From assembly GCA_005884465.1 (NCBI GenBank), contig VAZH01000299.1, forward strand, positions 1 through 9,765: a stretch of DNA of 9,765 nt, given 5' to 3'. Every line of letters starts with the position of its first letter. The first letter of the stretch is position 1. This document shows positions 7,042 to 9,765 of the stretch, one piece after another. The stretch comes from Alphaproteobacteria bacterium (GTDB lineage Bacteria; Pseudomonadota; Alphaproteobacteria; Rhizobiales; Xanthobacteraceae). The translations under genes were made by a program, and so were the position numbers. The notes under the pieces were generated by a model that made no database searches, was not told the origin of the DNA, and worked only from the letters and a program-made list of their open reading frames with translations.

Positions 7042-8583
7042 CTATTCCATCCAGACGTTCGATACGTCGATCACCCCGCTATAGATCTTCGGCAATCCCT
7101 TCAGTTTGGCGCTTGAGATCGCGTAATAGGTGTTCTGGAAGGTCCAGAACCAGATCGCCTCCTGATTGATGAGCCGGCTGATCGCGCAATAATCCTCGAT
7201 GCGCTTTTCCGGGTCTGCAGTTACCCGCGCGTGCTCGAGCAACTTGTCCAGCTCGGGATTGGAATAATTGGCGAGCGCGACCGGGCTGCCGGTATGGAAA
7301 TTCGCGTACATCTGCGGGTCGGGATCAGCGAGATCGACGATCCGCCACGGCGTCAATTGAAACTGACGCATAAAGGCGCGCGGCACGATGGTGGCCTGAT
7401 CGACCTGCTCGATCTCCATGTTGGCGCCGACCTGCTTCCAGAACTGTTGCAAGACTTGACCGACATTGCGCCCGCGCGGCGTCGGGGTCACGATCATTTT
7501 GAATTCGACTGGTTTGCCGTTGTCCTTGATCAGCGCTTTGGCCTTTTCAATATCGTTGGGAAGCGCGCCGTCGTCCTTGCACTTGACCCAGGAGCCGTCG
7601 CCATAGGGGTTGCTGGCCGGCCGGGCCAGGCCATTGGTAATCGCCTGCGACATCTTCTTGCGGTCGATCGCCATCACCAGCGCCTGGCGCACGCGCACAT
7701 CGTCGAAGGGGGCGACCTTGGTATTGAAGGCGTAGACCTGAGCTCCGGACCCGGTATAGGTGTGGACTGTCATCTTCGGATCTTTTTGCGCTCTTTGAAT
7801 ATTGTCCGCATCGTACTCATCGTCCCAGACGATATCCGCTTCACCGGATTGCAGACTGGCGAAGCGCGACTGCGCATCCGGCAGCGGTTTTAGGATAATC
7901 CGGTCGAGGTAGGGATGACCCTTGTTCCAATAGTCCGGATTCTTTTCCAGAACCATTCGATCGCCCGCGGTCCATGACTTCAGGACGTACGGTCCGGTAC
8001 CGACGGGATTGCGGTTGTAGTCGTCGCCCTTGGTCTTCCACGCCGTCGGCGACTGGATGACATTGTTGGAACTCTGGATGGTCAAAAGTGCTGGCTGGTT
8101 CACCGCCGGATCGTTCAGATTGTAGACCACCGTGAGTTCGTCGGGCGCCTGTACGTCGTGGACGTAGGCGATGTAAAAAGCACAGCGGCATTTGTTGGCC
8201 GGGTCCTTCTGCCGGTCGAAATTGGCCTTCACCGCTTCGGCATTGAAGGGTGTGCCGTCGTGAAATTTGACGCCGGGCCGCAGCTTGAAGGTCCAGATCT
8301 TGAAATCTTCCGAAGGTTCCCAGGACAGTGCGAGCTTCGGCTGCACCTTGCCCTCGTCGTCGAGATAGACCAGCGTATCGAAAATCGCCGCCGCCGCGGT
8401 TTCCGCCGCCGTATCGAAGACGCCGACTTTCAGCGGATCGAACCCGGGAATATCGGCCTCAAGGCCGACGGTGATGCTGCCGCCCTGCTTTTGGGCGCTG
8501 GCGGGGCTTGCCAACAAAGCAATGCCAGATGCCGCAACAAGAAAAACTTGCGCAAACACGCGCGAGCGGATTGCTGCCTTCAT
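7042..8583 (-). CDS. ABC transporter periplasmic substrate-binding protein, SBP family 5 (DppA/OppA type)
   Basis: A 513-residue secreted binding protein that would deliver substrate to the permeases encoded just downstream. The signal peptide is clear: MKAAIRSR, then a hydrophobic core (9-25), and an ASA cleavage site after residue 30, with no lipobox Cys. Mature family motifs are GSITVGLEADIPGFDPL (35-51), WTFKLRPGVKFHDGTPF (97-113), the signature NPVGTGPYVLKSW (192-204), FDDVRVRQALVMAIDR (293-308) and the C-terminal YYAIS. Four Cys (132, 134, 335, 466) could form disulfides in the periplasm. The start at ATG 8583 has a strong GGAGGA ribosome site; an in-frame stretch extending upstream to 9012 reads through the CoA-transferase gene and is not coding. 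Family 5 proteins bind peptides, nickel, opines, sugars or other small molecules; the sequence alone does not say which. Placement beside a CoA-transferase and dehydrogenases favours a non-peptide organic compound, by inference. Confidence 0.93.
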   Translation of the reverse strand: MKAAIRSRVFAQVFLVAASGIALLASPASAQKQGGSITVGLEADIPGFDPLKVGVFDTAAETAAAAIFDTLVYLDDEGKVQPKLALSWEPSEDFKIWTFKLRPGVKFHDGTPFNAEAVKANFDRQKDPANKCRCAFYIAYVHDVQAPDELTVVYNLNDPAVNQPALLTIQSSNNVIQSPTAWKTKGDDYNRNPVGTGPYVLKSWTAGDRMVLEKNPDYWNKGHPYLDRIILKPLPDAQSRFASLQSGEADIVWDDEYDADNIQRAQKDPKMTVHTYTGSGAQVYAFNTKVAPFDDVRVRQALVMAIDRKKMSQAITNGLARPASNPYGDGSWVKCKDDGALPNDIEKAKALIKDNGKPVEFKMIVTPTPRGRNVGQVLQQFWKQVGANMEIEQVDQATIVPRAFMRQFQLTPWRIVDLADPDPQMYANFHTGSPVALANYSNPELDKLLEHARVTADPEKRIEDYCAISRLINQEAIWFWTFQNTYYAISSAKLKGLPKIYSGVIDVSNVWME

Positions 8584-8590
8584 TGATGCT

Positions 8591-8596
8591 TCCTCC
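8591..8596 (-). promoter_or_regulatory. Strong ribosome binding site of the substrate-binding protein
   Basis: GGAGGA on the - strand, 7 bases before the ATG at 8583, close to the consensus. It fixes the start directly before the signal peptide and fits the need for high expression of a binding protein. Confidence 0.75.
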
Positions 8597-8609
8597 AAGA
8601 TGCCGTACG

Positions 8610-8623
8610 TCCGGTATTCCGGA
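8610..8623. repeat. Short inverted repeat in the binding-protein leader
   Basis: TCCGG, a 4-base spacer (TATT), and CCGGA form a perfect 5-bp inverted repeat. It lies 14 bases upstream of the GGAGGA ribosome site, in the leader of the importer operon. It could be an operator half-site pair or a small mRNA hairpin; either is a guess from position and symmetry only. Confidence 0.35.
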
Positions 8624-8661
8624 TCGTTGGTGACTGTCGTCAGATTGGCTGGAATCCCAGG

Positions 8662-8678
8662 CTCCGGCAAGGCCGGAG
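8662..8678. repeat. GC-rich hairpin between CoA-transferase and importer operon
   Basis: CTCCGGC, a 3-base loop (AAG on +), and GCCGGAG give a perfect 7-bp stem, about 60 bases after the end of the CoA-transferase gene in the direction of transcription. No run of T follows on the - strand, so it is not a standard intrinsic terminator. It may act as an mRNA 3' end protector, a processing site, or nothing. The rest of the 151-bp gap (8584-8734) shows no promoter I could defend. Confidence 0.4.
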
Positions 8679-8734
8679 GCGGGCGGCGGATGAAAAGCCG
8701 CAGGTCCTGTGCTGTCGTCGAAATGCTCTTCCCG

Positions 8735-9765
8735 TCAGCGCCGCTCCGCCGCCAGGGATTTCCCCGTGAAGGCCGAGATTTCATCTTCCGAGAGGCCGGT
8801 CTCTCGGAGAAAGGCAACGCTGTGCTCGCCCAGGGTCGCCATCCGCTTTGCCGCGGAGACATTGGCGCCGGACATACGGAACGGCAGGTTGAGAACCTTG
8901 AACGTGCCGCCGCCATCCCTGACCTCGGACAGTGCGCCGCGATGGGCAATTTGCGGATCGCGTAGCGCTTCGGCGACCGTGCGATAGGCCGAACAGGGAA
9001 CGCCGTGACCATTCAACTCAGCGAGGCATTTTTCGGTCGTCAGCGTGCGCGACCACGACTCTACACCGTTCATTAATTCAGCCCAGTTGTCGCGGCGGTC
9101 GGCGTATATCGCAAAGCGCGGATCGGCAATCCACTCGGGATGACCGATGACCATGACCAGGCTCTGGAACGTCTTCTCGCTCGCGATCGCCAGCATCACA
9201 TATCCATTCGCCGTTTCGACCGGCCCGAACATCGGCCGCTGCGTTGGCCTCACCTCGAATTGCGACCACTGCAATTCATTCAAGGTCAGGCTGAGCATCG
9301 ATTCGAGCATCGATACGTCGATGTACTGGCCTTTTTGACTGCCGTGCCGCTGATACAACGCCGCCGAAATGGCACCGAATGCATAGATGCCGGTAACGAC
9401 ATCAGCAAGATAGATACCGCAGCAGTCCGGCCGCGATCGCCCGGGCTGGTACGCGAGGTGGGCCATATCGTAGCCCGAAGCGGCATGAATGACAGGCGCG
9501 TAAGCCGGCAGTTCAGCAGACGGGCCGGTCTGACCATATCCGGAGATCGAGCAATAGATCAGTTTCGGATTGAGCTCTCGCAGCGAGCCGTAGTCCAGCT
9601 TCAATCTGCGCATCACGCCGGGGCGAAAATTTTCGACGAGGATGTCAGCGCTCACGACAAGCCGTCGGATGATTTCGACCGCGTCGGGCGATTTCAGATC
9701 GAGAACGAGACTTTTCTTGCCGACATTGAGCTGGCCGAACGCGGCGGAGAAGCCGTTGCGAACCG
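8735..9765 (-). CDS. Family III CoA-transferase (CaiB/BaiF type), N-terminus outside window
   Basis: The gene runs off the right edge. The frame entering at 9763 gives 342 residues to a TGA at 8737-8735. The visible part begins FSAAFGQLNVGKKSLVLDLK, matching the family's 'LNrGKrS-LDLK' segment, then ADILVENFRPGVMRRL, the SISGYGQTGP loop and GQYIDVSMLESM. The Asp in YIDVSM (codon 9319-9317) aligns with the nucleophile that carries the acyl intermediate in formyl-CoA and carnitine CoA-transferases. Such enzymes move CoA from a donor thioester onto a free carboxylate in the cytoplasm; some relatives are alpha-methylacyl-CoA racemases. Little is missing: family members are near 400 residues, so perhaps 40-60 lie beyond the edge. 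It sits 151 bp ahead of the importer operon on the same strand, which suggests the imported or derived acid is activated to a CoA ester. Specificity is not readable. Confidence 0.9.
   Translation of the reverse strand, partial: VRNGFSAAFGQLNVGKKSLVLDLKSPDAVEIIRRLVVSADILVENFRPGVMRRLKLDYGSLRELNPKLIYCSISGYGQTGPSAELPAYAPVIHAASGYDMAHLAYQPGRSRPDCCGIYLADVVTGIYAFGAISAALYQRHGSQKGQYIDVSMLESMLSLTLNELQWSQFEVRPTQRPMFGPVETANGYVMLAIASEKTFQSLVMVIGHPEWIADPRFAIYADRRDNWAELMNGVESWSRTLTTEKCLAELNGHGVPCSAYRTVAEALRDPQIAHRGALSEVRDGGGTFKVLNLPFRMSGANVSAAKRMATLGEHSVAFLRETGLSEDEISAFTGKSLAAERR

Noticed and set aside
7231..7893. A 220-residue open frame on the + strand opposite the binding-protein gene
   Set aside because: Mirror frame of a clear family 5 binding protein; no ribosome site or known motif.
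8584..9012. N-terminal extension of the binding protein upstream of ATG 8583
   Set aside because: It would read out of frame through the end of the CoA-transferase gene and bury the signal peptide; the GGAGGA site before 8583 settles the start.

Overview
The window looks like a chromosomal segment of an alphaproteobacterium, most probably Bradyrhizobium or a close relative in the Nitrobacteraceae. The evidence is the high GC with strong G/C third-position preference, the style of the proteins, and a palindromic intergenic element at 1977-2086. From memory, that element type is common in Bradyrhizobium, Rhodopseudomonas and Nitrobacter genomes. The assignment is by recognition, not by search.

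Layout: on the + strand, bases 1-185 hold the C-terminal end of a crotonase (enoyl-CoA hydratase/isomerase) and 209-874 a TrpF-like (phosphoribosylanthranilate isomerase fold) protein with no cysteine at all. Everything else is on the - strand. Reading in the direction of transcription, from high to low coordinates, there is a family III (CaiB/BaiF) CoA-transferase cut by the window edge (9765-8735); a complete dipeptide/oligopeptide-type ABC importer made of a periplasmic binding protein (8583-7042), two permeases (7035-6031 and 6100-5228) and two ATPases (5231-4236 and 4239-3253); a zinc-dependent alcohol dehydrogenase broken by a frameshift (3180-2114); and a beta-decarboxylating dehydrogenase of the isopropylmalate/isocitrate/tartrate class (1942-905). 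The last gene converges on the TrpF-like gene.

The importer genes are packed as one operon. The binding protein and first permease are 6 bp apart, and the two ATPase genes start on GTGA and ATGA stop/start overlaps. The neighbouring enzymes suggest uptake of a small organic compound followed by CoA activation and oxidation. The substrate cannot be read from the sequence, and PepT-type importers often carry non-peptides.

Two reading frames are disrupted by small deletions. A one-base loss in the alcohol dehydrogenase (between 2283 and 2284) removes the last 56 residues. A two-base loss near 6129-6131 replaces the conserved end of the first permease. These may be genuine decay or base-calling errors. 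The most interesting protein-level observations are the TrpF paralogue lacking its catalytic cysteine and the decarboxylating dehydrogenase with Ile in place of the usual catalytic Tyr. I see no mobile element, CRISPR array, RNA gene, prophage or defence system.
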